This document shows positions 7,635-15,872 of a stretch of DNA of 64,000 nt, piece by piece (position 1 is the stretch's first letter; each line of letters begins with the position of its first letter). Made by a program: the position numbers and the translations under genes. The stretch is from Arthrobacter sp. V1I9 (GTDB taxonomy: Bacteria > Actinomycetota > Actinomycetes > Actinomycetales > Micrococcaceae). The DNA lies in the NCBI RefSeq assembly GCF_030817075.1, contig NZ_JAUSYU010000001.1, positions 434,001 through 498,000 of the forward strand, in the 5' to 3' direction. The notes beneath the pieces are model-generated. The model saw only the letters and a list, made by a program, of their open reading frames with translations, did not search any database and was not told the origin of the DNA.

Positions 7635-8426
7635 ATGGACGTCTTACCCAATACTGCTGCCGATATATCCAGCCCTGCTGACGCTGTCTCTCATGCCGCG
7701 GCCTTCCAGGACGGCATCGTTTCCCGTCTGCAGGACCTTGTCCTGCAGACCGCTGACGCCCAGGACTTCTTCAAGGAACTCGCCGTTTTCTCGGCTTCCC
7801 TCCTGGCCCCGCCCGGCGGTGAGGTCATCTGCAACGTCACCGTGGCCCGCCGAAGGAAACCACTGACTATTGCCTCCAGCACACCCCGGGCGCGGGAGAT
7901 GGATGAGCTGCAGTACTCCTTCGCGGATGGGCCCTGCCTTTCGGCCATGAAAACAGGCAACACCGTCTACGTGGATGACGTCACCAGCGAGCGCCGTTGG
8001 CCAGAATATGCGCGGGCGGTCGCAGCCCACGGCGTCGGCTCGCTTCTGTGTGTTCCGCTGGAACTGGAGGGGGAGTCCTCCGCTGCCCTCAACATCTATT
8101 CTTCGGCCGTGTTCGGTTTCTCCCGGGAGGACATCGCGCGGGCTGAACTGTTCGGCGAACAGTCGGCCAAAACCCTCAGGCTGGAGCTGCGCCTGACCCA
8201 GTTGAGGGACGCCAAGGAGGACTTGGAGGCAGCAATGAAGTCCAGGACGGCCATCGATATTGCCGTCGGAGTCATCATGGCGCAGAACCGCTGCAGCCAG
8301 GCCGCAGCCATGGGAATCCTGCGGAAGGCGTCCAACAGCCGCAACATCAAGCTGCGGGAGGTTGCGGCCGGCGTGATCCACTCCATTTCGCCCGACCCGG
8401 AGTTGCGCACCCACTTCGACGAATAG
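7635..8426 (+). CDS. GAF-ANTAR RNA-binding antitermination regulator (1)
   Basis: The product has 263 residues: an N-terminal helix, a GAF domain (~40-185, with FADGPCLSAM and RWPEYARAVAAHGVGSLLCVPLEL) and a C-terminal ANTAR domain (~195-255, with LEAAMKSRTAIDIAVGVIMAQNRCS). ANTAR proteins bind paired hexaloop hairpins in nascent RNA to prevent termination. The start at 7635 follows AGGAACG; an upstream in-frame start at 7353 would add about 94 residues unlike the family and overlap the divergent gene. It is a close paralogue of the gene at 9391, suggesting local duplication. Confidence 0.92.
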   Translation: MDVLPNTAADISSPADAVSHAAAFQDGIVSRLQDLVLQTADAQDFFKELAVFSASLLAPPGGEVICNVTVARRRKPLTIASSTPRAREMDELQYSFADGPCLSAMKTGNTVYVDDVTSERRWPEYARAVAAHGVGSLLCVPLELEGESSAALNIYSSAVFGFSREDIARAELFGEQSAKTLRLELRLTQLRDAKEDLEAAMKSRTAIDIAVGVIMAQNRCSQAAAMGILRKASNSRNIKLREVAAGVIHSISPDPELRTHFDE

Positions 8427-8580
8427 CTCCGCTCTGGACAGCAGCGCGGCGAGTGCGTACATTCAAAGTGTCCGCCGTCACACCGTGGCGACGTTCCCTC
8501 CGGGTCTTGTGCAGGGCCGTCAGGAGAAACCGCTGTAGCAAGACGGCGAATAGATGCACACCGGCGAAAGAGAGCCGACC

Positions 8581-8838
8581 ATGGCTGCCTCGCACTTCAC
8601 AAAATTCCTTGACGAAGCCACAGTTCCCGAATTTGGCACGGACTGCCCCATGTCCGCTGACTGCCTGTACGGGCTGTACGTCAGTTGGTGCCTCCTGTAC
8701 GGCATGGAAGCGGAGCTCGATGTCACTTTCCGCGCCGCCATGCACCGGGCAGGCATTGACGTCCACGATTGCAGGCCGCGTATGGTTGGGCCGGCGGCAG
8801 CTGACTATATCCTGTCCAGCTACCCTGCTGCCGCGTAG
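8581..8838 (+). CDS. Small hypothetical protein (85 aa)
   Basis: The product starts MAASHFTKFLDEATVPEF and contains TDCPMSADCLYGLYVSWCLLYGMEAELDV in the middle, ending ILSSYPAAA. The length and the pattern of a charged helix followed by 'YGLYVSWC' recall small winged-helix domains, but I cannot name a family. The start at 8581 is preferred over 8554 because homologous-looking sequence begins there; the SD is weak (AAAGAGAG). Its stop lies one base before the start of the next gene, so the two form a coupled pair. Confidence 0.65.
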   Translation: MAASHFTKFLDEATVPEFGTDCPMSADCLYGLYVSWCLLYGMEAELDVTFRAAMHRAGIDVHDCRPRMVGPAAADYILSSYPAAA

Positions 8839-8839
8839 C

Positions 8840-9271
8840 ATGTCAATCCTTTTCGAAGGCCCCGGCAGCCGCATGGATGGCGAGTGGACAGGGGGGCGTC
8901 CGCTCCTGTGCACCAAATGCGGTGCCGACCGCAATCTTGCCCTGCACTCCATTGCCGCCCTGGCTCCCCCTTCCGATGGTTTCGTGGAAGTGAGCTATTC
9001 CTGCAGGACGTGCAGCCTCCATTACCTCCATCGCGCAGACGTGACTGCTGTCGCAGCAGTGCTGCATGGTGTCAGAAGCTCCGAGGATGTCCTCGCCTTT
9101 GGTGGGCAGTATGTCCACTGCGGCCGGCCTATGCAAAAGACCGGCTCCGAACTCCGTCGGCTCAGCGCACCTGCCTTTACCGACCAGGCTATGGAAAACG
9201 CCCTGGACGTCTACCTCACTACGCAGGTACTGCACTGTCCGTGCGGCTTTCAAATGGAGGTACCGGAGTAG
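8840..9271 (+). CDS. Putative zinc-ribbon protein (143 aa), unknown function
   Basis: The ATG at 8840 directly follows the stop of the upstream gene. Cysteine pairs recur along the chain: CTKC near residue 25, CRTC near 55, a HCGRPM segment near 95 and CPCG near the C-terminus. This suggests two zinc-knuckle modules. No recognised domain fits the whole. It is co-transcribed with the 85-residue gene and sits between two GAF-ANTAR genes, so a link to their regulation is possible but unproven. Confidence 0.7.
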   Translation: MSILFEGPGSRMDGEWTGGRPLLCTKCGADRNLALHSIAALAPPSDGFVEVSYSCRTCSLHYLHRADVTAVAAVLHGVRSSEDVLAFGGQYVHCGRPMQKTGSELRRLSAPAFTDQAMENALDVYLTTQVLHCPCGFQMEVPE

Positions 9272-9390
9272 TGTCCGCTTTACTCCCGTCAAGTGTCCGC
9301 AGAAGCAGGGGCGGCCAAGAATGGACTTCCCGCTGGTTCACATAAATCAACTGCGTCCCCCCTTTCCTGGGTGGGACATAGGATAGGCGC

Positions 9391-10125
9391 ATGTCGAATT
9401 CACCAGAGAGCGAACCCGTCGAGCAGCTTCAGAGCATTCTCGTGGGCACGGAAGATGCCGCTGAGTTCCTCTCCGGGCTCTCCAAATTGGCTGCCGCTGC
9501 GGTTTCGGAGGCGGCAGGCGACGAGGTCGAATGCGCAGTCACCATCAAGATCAGGCGGAAGCCCTCCACGGCCGCGGGCAGCAGCACCCGGGCCGTCGAG
9601 CTGGATCAGCTGGAGCAGGCAGTGGGTGACGGCCCCTGCATCAAGGCGCTGCGGGACATGTCTCCGGTGGTTATCGACGACGTCGCCTCGGATCTGCGGT
9701 GGCCCGAGCTGTCGCAGAAGTTCATGGAGGCCGGCGTCCACAGCTCCTTGGGTGTGCCCCTCGAAATCGGCAATGGAGCCAGTGCCGCACTGAATTTCTT
9801 TGCGTCAAAGCCCAACGTCTTCACCCCTAACGTCTATGACAAGGCCGTTGGTTTTGCTGCGGCCGCCCACAGCACGCTGCAACTGTCGGTCCGCATCAAC
9901 TCGGCACAGGACCGGGCGGAGGATCTGGAGGCGGCGATGGAAAGCCGCACCGCCATCAACCTGGCCTGCGGAGTCATCATGGCGCAGAACAGGTGCTCGC
10001 AGGCAGAAGCGATGGAGATCCTCACCAAGGTTTCCAGCAACCGCAACCGCAAACTGCGCGACGTCGCAACCGAACTGATCGAACAGCTTTCGGGCACCAG
10101 CATCCAGACCCACTTCGACTCGTAA
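9391..10125 (+). CDS. GAF-ANTAR RNA-binding antitermination regulator (2)
   Basis: The product has 244 residues. The GAF domain (~20-165) has VGDGPCIKALRDM, RWPELSQKFMEAGVHSSLGVP and the ANTAR domain (~180-240) has LEAAMESRTAINLACGVIMAQNRCSQ. The ANTAR region is nearly identical to that of the gene at 7635, showing recent duplication. Both end in the same acidic-aromatic tail (THFDS here, THFDE there). Expected role: signal-dependent RNA-binding antiterminator. The signal is unknown. Confidence 0.92.
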   Translation: MSNSPESEPVEQLQSILVGTEDAAEFLSGLSKLAAAAVSEAAGDEVECAVTIKIRRKPSTAAGSSTRAVELDQLEQAVGDGPCIKALRDMSPVVIDDVASDLRWPELSQKFMEAGVHSSLGVPLEIGNGASAALNFFASKPNVFTPNVYDKAVGFAAAAHSTLQLSVRINSAQDRAEDLEAAMESRTAINLACGVIMAQNRCSQAEAMEILTKVSSNRNRKLRDVATELIEQLSGTSIQTHFDS

Positions 10126-10157
10126 CCCAAGCCCCGCGCCAGTCAGGCGGTACTCGT

Positions 10158-10886
10158 TCAGTTGACGGCGGGGCGGATGGAAACACTGCAGCCTGTCCCG
10201 GATCTGCGGATATCCCAGCAGTTTCCGCTGCCGATCACCTCGAAGTCCCCGCCGCCGTCGCGCAGGACTATTGCGGTGTCCTCATCTACGGCGACGGCCC
10301 TGTCCACGAGTCCCGCCGCCACGGCACCCACGGCCCTGCTCAGGGTGCCGGCCTGGGCGGCGTGGACGTCCACTGCGAACGGAACCAGCCCCAATCCCGC
10401 CCGGACCTCTACTTCGTCCAGGTCCTCTGAACACTCTTCACCGCACACCTCGACGCCCCCAATCCGGTAACCGCCCACTATGCCTGCTCCGGGAGCAATC
10501 ATGGCGCCGGCCGAAAACCCAAGGTAGGGGAAGCCATCGGCCACCCTTGCCGCGATGGCACTCCCGCAACCCTGCAGCCCTGTGAGGTACGCCGGGGTCA
10601 GCCCGCCGCCCACCACCACAGCGTCCACACGGTCGAAAACCGCGGGATCCGCAGGGCCGCCGGCACGCAGCAGGACCGGGACCACCTCACAGTAGGCCAG
10701 GGACCGCAGTGGCGCGGCGTAATCCTGCAGCACGCTTTCAGGGCAGCCGCCGCGGTGGTGCACCACTACCGCGATCCGGAGGGGCCGCCCCTCGACGCCC
10801 GGCCTTGGGATGTCCTCGACGAAGCGCTTGAAGACGTCGGGAAAGGAGTCATAGTCGGCTCCGGCGCCGGCCAGGAAAATGCCCAT
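10158..10886 (-). CDS. Peptidase S51 / type 1 glutamine-amidotransferase-like protein
   Basis: The product has 242 residues. The central motif GFSAGAM near residue 122 is the nucleophile elbow of peptidase E/cyanophycinase-type serine peptidases (S51). It is preceded by VDAVVVGGGLTPAYL and followed by FAVDVHAAQAGTLSR, which supplies the Asp/His region. Known relatives cleave Asp-X dipeptides or cyanophycin; the C-terminal part differs from classical PepE, so the substrate is open. The gene converges on the second GAF-ANTAR gene with only 32 bp between stops. Confidence 0.8.
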   Translation of the reverse strand: MGIFLAGAGADYDSFPDVFKRFVEDIPRPGVEGRPLRIAVVVHHRGGCPESVLQDYAAPLRSLAYCEVVPVLLRAGGPADPAVFDRVDAVVVGGGLTPAYLTGLQGCGSAIAARVADGFPYLGFSAGAMIAPGAGIVGGYRIGGVEVCGEECSEDLDEVEVRAGLGLVPFAVDVHAAQAGTLSRAVGAVAAGLVDRAVAVDEDTAIVLRDGGGDFEVIGSGNCWDIRRSGTGCSVSIRPAVN

Positions 10887-10950
10887 GGGCTACAAGATAC
10901 CCTGCCGGATGGTTCTTCCCGGTGAGGACAAAAGACGGAAGCAGGAAGCA

Positions 10951-10995
10951 TTGACACCTGCGCCGGCCGGGACTATCGTACAACCAAATGGTTGT
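10951..10995 (+). promoter_or_regulatory. Near-leaderless promoter with palindromic operator
   Basis: TTGACA (10951-10956), a 17-bp spacer and TATCGT (10974-10979) form a good promoter. Transcription would begin within a few bases of the ATG at 10988. A perfect inverted repeat ACAACCA-AA-TGGTTGT (10980-10995) covers the start codon and the predicted transcription start. This is an ideal place for autorepression by the helix-turn-helix protein encoded immediately after. Confidence 0.7.
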
Positions 10996-11320
10996 AGATC
11001 ATATCCGCGAAACTGAACTTGACCGCCTCTTCCAGGCGTTCGCCGATTCCACCCGCCGCGACATCGTCCGGCGAGTGACCGTGGGCGAATATACGGTTTC
11101 CGGCCTCGCGGGCCTTTACGCCATGAGCTTCGCCGCCGTCCAGAAGCATGTGGCGGTGTTGGAACGCGCCTCCCTGGTCACCAAGGAAAAGCGCGGAAGG
11201 GAGCAGATCGTGCGGGGTAATCATGAAGGGCTGCAGAAAGCCCGCCGGCTGCTCGATGAGTACGAGGCGATCTGGCGGCAGCGCGTAGGCCGCATCGCTG
11301 ACATTCTGGCTGAAGGATAA
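10988..11320 (+). CDS. ArsR-type winged-helix regulator, paired with SRPBCC protein
   Basis: The product has 110 residues. It opens with RLFQAFADSTRRDIVRRV, the typical first helices of this family, then a winged-helix segment (FAAVQKHVAVLERASLVTKEKRGRE). It lacks the metal-binding cysteines of true metal sensors. Genes of this type are widely paired with an AHSA1/SRPBCC gene, as here (next ORF 14 bp downstream). The palindrome over its start codon is the likely operator. Confidence 0.9.
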   Translation: MVVDHIRETELDRLFQAFADSTRRDIVRRVTVGEYTVSGLAGLYAMSFAAVQKHVAVLERASLVTKEKRGREQIVRGNHEGLQKARRLLDEYEAIWRQRVGRIADILAEG

Positions 11321-11334
11321 GGAAGGGTTCTGCA

Positions 11335-11832
11335 ATGTCGGTTATCAGTTCCACCAAGAATCTCGAGGCGCTCAGCTTCACCCTCGTGGCCGAATTCGAC
11401 GCCGGCGTCGAACGTGTCTGGCAGCTTTGGGAGGACCCGCGCCAGCTGGAGCGCTGGTGGGGTCCGCCCACCTGGCCCGCCACTTTTGAGCAGTTTGAAT
11501 TCCAGTCCGGTGGTAAGGCCGGCTACTACATGACCGGTCCCGAGGGCGAAAAGGCCGGCGGCTGGTGGCGCTTCACCGCCATCCAGGCACCCAACAAGCT
11601 GGAGTTCGACGACGGTTTCGCCGACGAAAACGGGGCGCCCGTCGAGGACCTGGGCATCACGCACGCAACAGTCTCGTTGGAGGAGGCCGGCGGCCGTACC
11701 AGGATGACCATTGTCTCCACCTTCGAGTCCGAAGAGCAGATGGAACAGATGGTCCAGATGGGCATGGAGGAGGGCATGAAGGAGGCCGTCGGCCAGATTG
11801 ACGCCATCCTCTCCGAACACGCCAACGCCTGA
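11335..11832 (+). CDS. SRPBCC (AHSA1-like) START-fold protein
   Basis: The product has 165 residues. The pattern FTLVAEFDAGVERVWQLWEDPRQLERWWGPPTWP followed by GGWWRFTAIQAPNKLEF and a long C-terminal helix (EQMEQMVQMGMEEGMKEAVGQIDAIL) is the AHSA1/CalC-type SRPBCC fold. These proteins have a hydrophobic ligand cavity; roles include toxin self-sacrifice resistance and stress response. Co-transcription with the ArsR-like gene suggests ligand-dependent induction. Confidence 0.9.
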   Translation: MSVISSTKNLEALSFTLVAEFDAGVERVWQLWEDPRQLERWWGPPTWPATFEQFEFQSGGKAGYYMTGPEGEKAGGWWRFTAIQAPNKLEFDDGFADENGAPVEDLGITHATVSLEEAGGRTRMTIVSTFESEEQMEQMVQMGMEEGMKEAVGQIDAILSEHANA

Positions 11833-11862
11833 GCCGCTAACCCGCCCAGCAACATAAGGAAG

Positions 11863-11895
11863 GCGGACGACGACGGGACCTCCGCCGTCGTCCGC
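11863..11895 (+). terminator. Hairpin terminator after the ArsR-like/SRPBCC operon
   Basis: A 14-bp stem with one mismatch (11863-11876 with 11882-11895) and a five-base loop follows the stop by 30 bp, with TTCGTTGTG after it. Confidence 0.75.
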
Positions 11896-11960
11896 TTCGT
11901 TGTGTGCGCGGCACCCACGCACCAGCGGGCAGGGCGGGCGCGGCGCTTTCCGGCGCCGGT

Positions 11961-12329
11961 TCAGCGCAGGCGCGGCGGGGCACCCGCGGCGATCACAAGC
12001 AGCGAGCTGGTGGCTGTTGCCAGCAGTTCGCCGGCCGGGCCGAGGATGCGTCCCTCGGCAAAGATGACGCGCTGCCCTTGCTTGACCACCGAACCTTCGG
12101 CCCGGAGGACGCCGCGGTCAGCCGTGATGGGCCGCAGGTAGCTGACCGAAAGGTCAATGGAGGTGTAGCCGATCCCCGCGGCCAAGGTGCTGTGGGCGGC
12201 GCACCCGGCCACGGTCGGCCCGAGTGACCAGCGTAAACCTCCCGGGCTGGAATGCACGGCTGGCGTTGAACCGGGCGAAAAGCTTCTGAATACTGGAAGG
12301 ACGGACTGAAGGTAAGGCGGTGGCAGCAA
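11961..12329 (-). pseudogene. Truncated PaaI-type hotdog thioesterase remnant
   Basis: The reading frame has 122 codons, but only about residues 30-115 look like a thioesterase (VAGCAAHSTLAAGIGYTSIDL, SVSYLRPITADRGVLRAEG, GRILGPAGELLATATSSLL). A full PaaI-like enzyme is about 140 residues with an N-terminal helix and an HGG...LLD catalytic region. Here that region reads VHSSPGGLRWSLGPT, with the expected Asp absent, and the first ~50 residues are missing. The frame also runs into the divergent DUF1992 gene. It is most likely a decayed gene. Confidence 0.6.
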
Positions 12330-12922
12330 TGGGCAGCGGTGAGGACTTCCGGAAGCGGCTGGAGCGTGCCGCCGAAGTCCGGTCCTACCGGGGAGCCGGC
12401 ATCAGCGCTGAGGAGGAAGCCGCTCTGGACGCCCTCGACGCAAAGGAGCGGGAGAAACGCCGGAAGGTGGGCGATGCCGCCCGGGCCGAGTACCTGGTCA
12501 GGGATGCGATGGCGCACGGGAAGTTCGACAACCTCAAGTACGCGGGCAAACCGATTCCGGGGTTGGGAGAATCGTACGACCCCGACTGGTGGGTCAAAGG
12601 CCTCATCCAGCGCGAAAACATCAGCGGCCTGGGCCCGGCGGCCATCCTGCTCCGCACCGAGGACGCCGAGCTGGACGCCAAGCTCGATGCGCAGTACACG
12701 GAGCAGCAGGTCCGCGACATCCTGGAGGATTTCAACCGCCGGGTTGTCGATGCGCGGCGCCAGCTCCAGGGCGGCCCGCCGGTTATCACCAAGACCCGGG
12801 ACGTGGAGGAGGAAGTGGGGTGGTGGCGCGAACGCCGGGCTGCCTCACAGGTTCCGCAGCCCGCGCCCGAGCCGGAAATGCCTCGCTCGTGGTGGCGCAG
12901 GCTGTGGAAGGGGACCGGCTAG
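12320..12922 (+). CDS. DUF1992 / DnaJ-C28-like protein
   Basis: The product has 200 residues, reading GTG at 12320 (ATG at 12329 is the alternative start). The motif LVRDAMAHGKFDNLKYAGKPIPGLGE is the defining DUF1992 core, found in bacteria and in eukaryotic DNAJC28, though no J-domain is present here. The rest is charged helix (EQQVRDILEDFNRRVVDARRQL) and a Trp-rich tail (PRSWWRRLWKGTG). Its stop codon shares four bases with the convergent acetyltransferase stop (CTAG, 12919-12922). Function is unknown. Confidence 0.88.
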   Translation: MAAMGSGEDFRKRLERAAEVRSYRGAGISAEEEAALDALDAKEREKRRKVGDAARAEYLVRDAMAHGKFDNLKYAGKPIPGLGESYDPDWWVKGLIQRENISGLGPAAILLRTEDAELDAKLDAQYTEQQVRDILEDFNRRVVDARRQLQGGPPVITKTRDVEEEVGWWRERRAASQVPQPAPEPEMPRSWWRRLWKGTG

Positions 12923-13482
12923 TGGAGTGTTGTCGTCTCGAATAGCTCGCAGGTGGAGTTGTAGTACCTGTCGGTCTGTCCGCGGTGGGTCATGCCGATG
13001 CGCAGGCAGACCTTTTGGGAGGCCGTGTTGGCCGGGGCCGTGACTGCCACCACCTTGTCCAGCCCGCTGGCCAGCGCGTACGCGAGGGCCGTGCCGGCCG
13101 CCTCTGTTGCGTAGCCATGTCCCCAATGGTCGGGGTGGAAATGCCAGCCGATTTCCGTGTCCCCCGAGGGCTGGAGCGGCAAAGCCCCGCCCGATGCTGG
13201 GATGGACTTCAGGAGCAGGGTCCCGACGAGAGGTGCCGGTGTTCCCGATAGGGACTTGAGCTGTACGGCCCAGATGGCGTGGCTGGGGTGGGCCATGGGC
13301 TGCTGATGGATGTTCCGCCAGGTTCGAATGCGCTCCGCAGCCTCGGCCCGTTGCCCCATTACCTGTGGAGGGCTCCCGATGAAGCGCTGAACTTCCCAGC
13401 GGGAGTAGAGGTCCAGCACAAAGTCGGCGTCCTCAGGCTCCCACTGACGGAGGATCAGTCGCTCGGTTTCGAGGCTTTTCAC
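12919..13482 (-). CDS. GNAT-family N-acetyltransferase (RimJ/RimL type)
   Basis: The product has 187 residues. It starts LETERLILRQWEPEDADFVLDLY, the standard opening of RimJ/RimL-type acetyltransferases, and has the acetyl-CoA-binding region WGHGYATEAAGTALAYALASG (~120-140), then ANTASQKVCLRIGM. The reaction is transfer of acetyl from acetyl-CoA to a primary amine, either a protein N-terminus or a small molecule; the acceptor is unknown. It lies just downstream of the penicillin-binding protein gene on the same strand (46 bp). Confidence 0.9.
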   Translation of the reverse strand: MKSLETERLILRQWEPEDADFVLDLYSRWEVQRFIGSPPQVMGQRAEAAERIRTWRNIHQQPMAHPSHAIWAVQLKSLSGTPAPLVGTLLLKSIPASGGALPLQPSGDTEIGWHFHPDHWGHGYATEAAGTALAYALASGLDKVVAVTAPANTASQKVCLRIGMTHRGQTDRYYNSTCELFETTTLH

Positions 13483-13528
13483 CCGGCCAATCCTGACAGA
13501 ACCTGGGGAGTTGGGGCAGGATTTCCGG

Positions 13529-15694
13529 CTAACGGCCCGGAGTGGGGCCGGACATTGATCGCGGAGGTTTCGGGAACGGCGCCGCCTTATAGAGCGGAGC
13601 CACCTTCAGCATGTATTTGGCCCACTGCGGCCCGGCGATCATATAGCCGTCAAGGCGCGGGTAAAACGTCCCGTTGATGGTGACCTTCTGCCCGGAGCGT
13701 TTCTGGCCTTCCAGCGCATCTCCGAAGAAGGAAGCGGTGGACAGCCCGGTGGTGTAGCCAGCCACCCAGGTGGCTCCGTTGTTGTTTGAAGTGCCGGTCT
13801 TTGCTGCCACGGGAACCTTGTCGTGGACCTTGGGCTTGATCCAGACCCCGGAGCCCACCTTCATGACGTCCTGCAGCACGGAGTTCACGCCACGGGCAAC
13901 GTTGGGCTTCACTGCGTCCCTGCACTCGCTGGTCTGAGCCGGAAGCTTCGCGCCGGCTGCGTTAGTAACCTTCAGCAGGGCGATAGGTGCGCAGTACTTT
14001 CCGTCATTGGCGAAGGTGGCGAAGGCGTTCGCCATGTGGAGCGGTGCCACATTGGTGGCGCCCAGAAGGTTGCCCAGCTGGTGCATGTTGATGGGGGAAC
14101 CGTCGTGGCCGTTGTGCAAGCCCACGGCGTCCACCATCTTCTGGATGCCGCAGAAGTCCAGCTGTGTAGCGGATGCGAAGGTGGCGGTGTTGATGGAGTT
14201 GTAGAGGCCGTAGTTGATGGGCATTTTCCGGTAGAAGCCCGGCTCGGCATTTTGGAGGTCATCCGCCGCGCCCAGTTCAGGGTTGTTCTGGGCAGTGCTG
14301 TAGGCACCCAACACCTTTCCGCAGCTTGACCGCCACGGGAACCCCAGCGGATAGACCCGCTTTGACGCGTCCACCACCGCGTTGAGCCGCTTGCCCTCAT
14401 TCAGCCACTCGGCGAACGTAAACGGCTTCATGGTGGACCCGGTCTGGAACCCGCCGGCACCGTTAAGGTCATTGCCCTGCGGATCCTTGGCGTCCACGTT
14501 GAAGTTAAGTTGGGTGTCGAACTTGCCCGGCTCGGGCAGGAACACGGTGTTCTGTGCCATCGCAAGGATTTTGCCGGTTCCGGGCTGGACGGTCACCAAG
14601 GCTGCCCCCCAGCGGTCAGGGTTCCGGCCCGCGGTCCCGTTCACCTGTGACTGGGCTGCGGCCTGCAGCCTGCTGTCCAATGTTGTGGTGATGGTGAGGC
14701 CACCCCGGTAAAGCTTCCTCTCCCGTTCCTTCTGCGTGGACCCGTACGCGGGGTTGTTCAGGATGAGGTGCGAAATGTAATCGCAGAAATACGGTGCCAT
14801 GGTGGCGTTGGCACAACCTTGCCGCTGCGGGCTGATTTTCAGTGCGATGGGGCTGGCAACGGCCTCGTCGTGTTCAACCTGGGTGATCTTTTCCTGCCGC
14901 AGCATCTCGCCAAGCACCTGGTCACGGCGGACAACGGACTTCTCCGGGTTGAGGGCGGGGTTATAGAACGTGGGGCTGTTCACCAGGCCAGCCAGCAGTG
15001 CAGCTTGGGGAAGGTTCAGGTCTTTCGCGCGGGTGTTGAAGAAGTAGCGGGCTGCAGCTTCCACGCCGTAGGCGTCGCTGTTGAAGAACACGATGTTCAG
15101 GTAGCCCTCAAGGATCTGTTCCTTGGTGAACTTCTTCTCCAGGGCAACAGCCAGTTTCATCTCCCGCAGCTTGTCCCCAAAGTCCTTCTGGCCGCTGAGG
15201 ACCACCTCGTCCGGTCGTTCCTGGGACAGCTTTGCCTCATTGAGCACGTTGGTGACGTACTGCTGCGTAATGGTGGACGCCCCCTGCTGGTCGCCCTTTG
15301 TCAGGTTGGTTACCACGGCACGGAGGATGCCCTGCGGATCAAGGCCGGCATGTTCATAGAACCGGCTGTCCTCAATGGCGATGACGGCGTCCTTGATGTA
15401 CGGGGACATCTGGTCCAGCGGGACCCTGACGCGGTTCTCGGCGTAAAACGTTGCGATCGCCTTGCCATCGGAGGTGAGGACCTTGGTGGATTGCGACGGC
15501 GGCTGGACGGTCAGTTCCTCGGGCAAGTTTTCGAAAAAGTTGATGGACGTGCTGACACCGTAGCCCGCCGCAGCAACAGACGGCACAACCAGGCTGGCGG
15601 CCAGCACGCCGCACATGACGCTCGCTGCAAGGAATCCCAGGAACCGCCCCCACGGAGAACTGTTACCGCGCCTGCGCTTCTTTTTCTTCGCCAT
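13529..15694 (-). CDS. Bifunctional penicillin-binding protein (class A PBP)
   Basis: The product has 721 residues and builds peptidoglycan on the outer face of the membrane. Residues 1-10 are basic (AKKKKRRR), then a membrane anchor (~15-45), then a GT51 glycosyltransferase domain with catalytic Glu108 in AIEDSRFYEHAGLD and QQGASTITQQY. The transpeptidase domain has the SxxK serine in GGFQTGSTMKPF, SxN in NSINTA and KTG in AAKTGTSNNN. The ATG at 15694 follows GAGG; an upstream GTG at 15724 has no RBS. The length fits actinobacterial PonA-type enzymes. No PASTA domain is present. Confidence 0.95.
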   Translation of the reverse strand: MAKKKKRRRGNSSPWGRFLGFLAASVMCGVLAASLVVPSVAAAGYGVSTSINFFENLPEELTVQPPSQSTKVLTSDGKAIATFYAENRVRVPLDQMSPYIKDAVIAIEDSRFYEHAGLDPQGILRAVVTNLTKGDQQGASTITQQYVTNVLNEAKLSQERPDEVVLSGQKDFGDKLREMKLAVALEKKFTKEQILEGYLNIVFFNSDAYGVEAAARYFFNTRAKDLNLPQAALLAGLVNSPTFYNPALNPEKSVVRRDQVLGEMLRQEKITQVEHDEAVASPIALKISPQRQGCANATMAPYFCDYISHLILNNPAYGSTQKERERKLYRGGLTITTTLDSRLQAAAQSQVNGTAGRNPDRWGAALVTVQPGTGKILAMAQNTVFLPEPGKFDTQLNFNVDAKDPQGNDLNGAGGFQTGSTMKPFTFAEWLNEGKRLNAVVDASKRVYPLGFPWRSSCGKVLGAYSTAQNNPELGAADDLQNAEPGFYRKMPINYGLYNSINTATFASATQLDFCGIQKMVDAVGLHNGHDGSPINMHQLGNLLGATNVAPLHMANAFATFANDGKYCAPIALLKVTNAAGAKLPAQTSECRDAVKPNVARGVNSVLQDVMKVGSGVWIKPKVHDKVPVAAKTGTSNNNGATWVAGYTTGLSTASFFGDALEGQKRSGQKVTINGTFYPRLDGYMIAGPQWAKYMLKVAPLYKAAPFPKPPRSMSGPTPGR

Positions 15695-15789
15695 GATCCA
15701 GTCCTCGAGCTCGAAGAGTGCCACAAGATTACGTCGCCTTGGCAGGGCAATCCAGAGGGCGGAAGGTCATGATTTGATGAATTCTATTA

Positions 15790-15835
15790 TTGACTCGGCG
15801 ATAGATACCGACATATCGTTAACTATCGCCGACTC
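15790..15835. promoter_or_regulatory. PadR promoter with long symmetrical operator
   Basis: TTGACT (15790-15795) and TATCGT (15814-15819) form a promoter with an 18-bp spacer, overlapped by a large inverted repeat. The arms GACTCGGCGATAG (15792-15804) and its near-complement (15823-15835) match at 12 of 13 positions. A nested GATA/TATC pair lies between them. PadR repressors usually bind such dyads over their own promoter. Confidence 0.65.
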
Positions 15836-15872
15836 TAACGGCGAACATCCAAAATGAAAGGACGATGCCACG

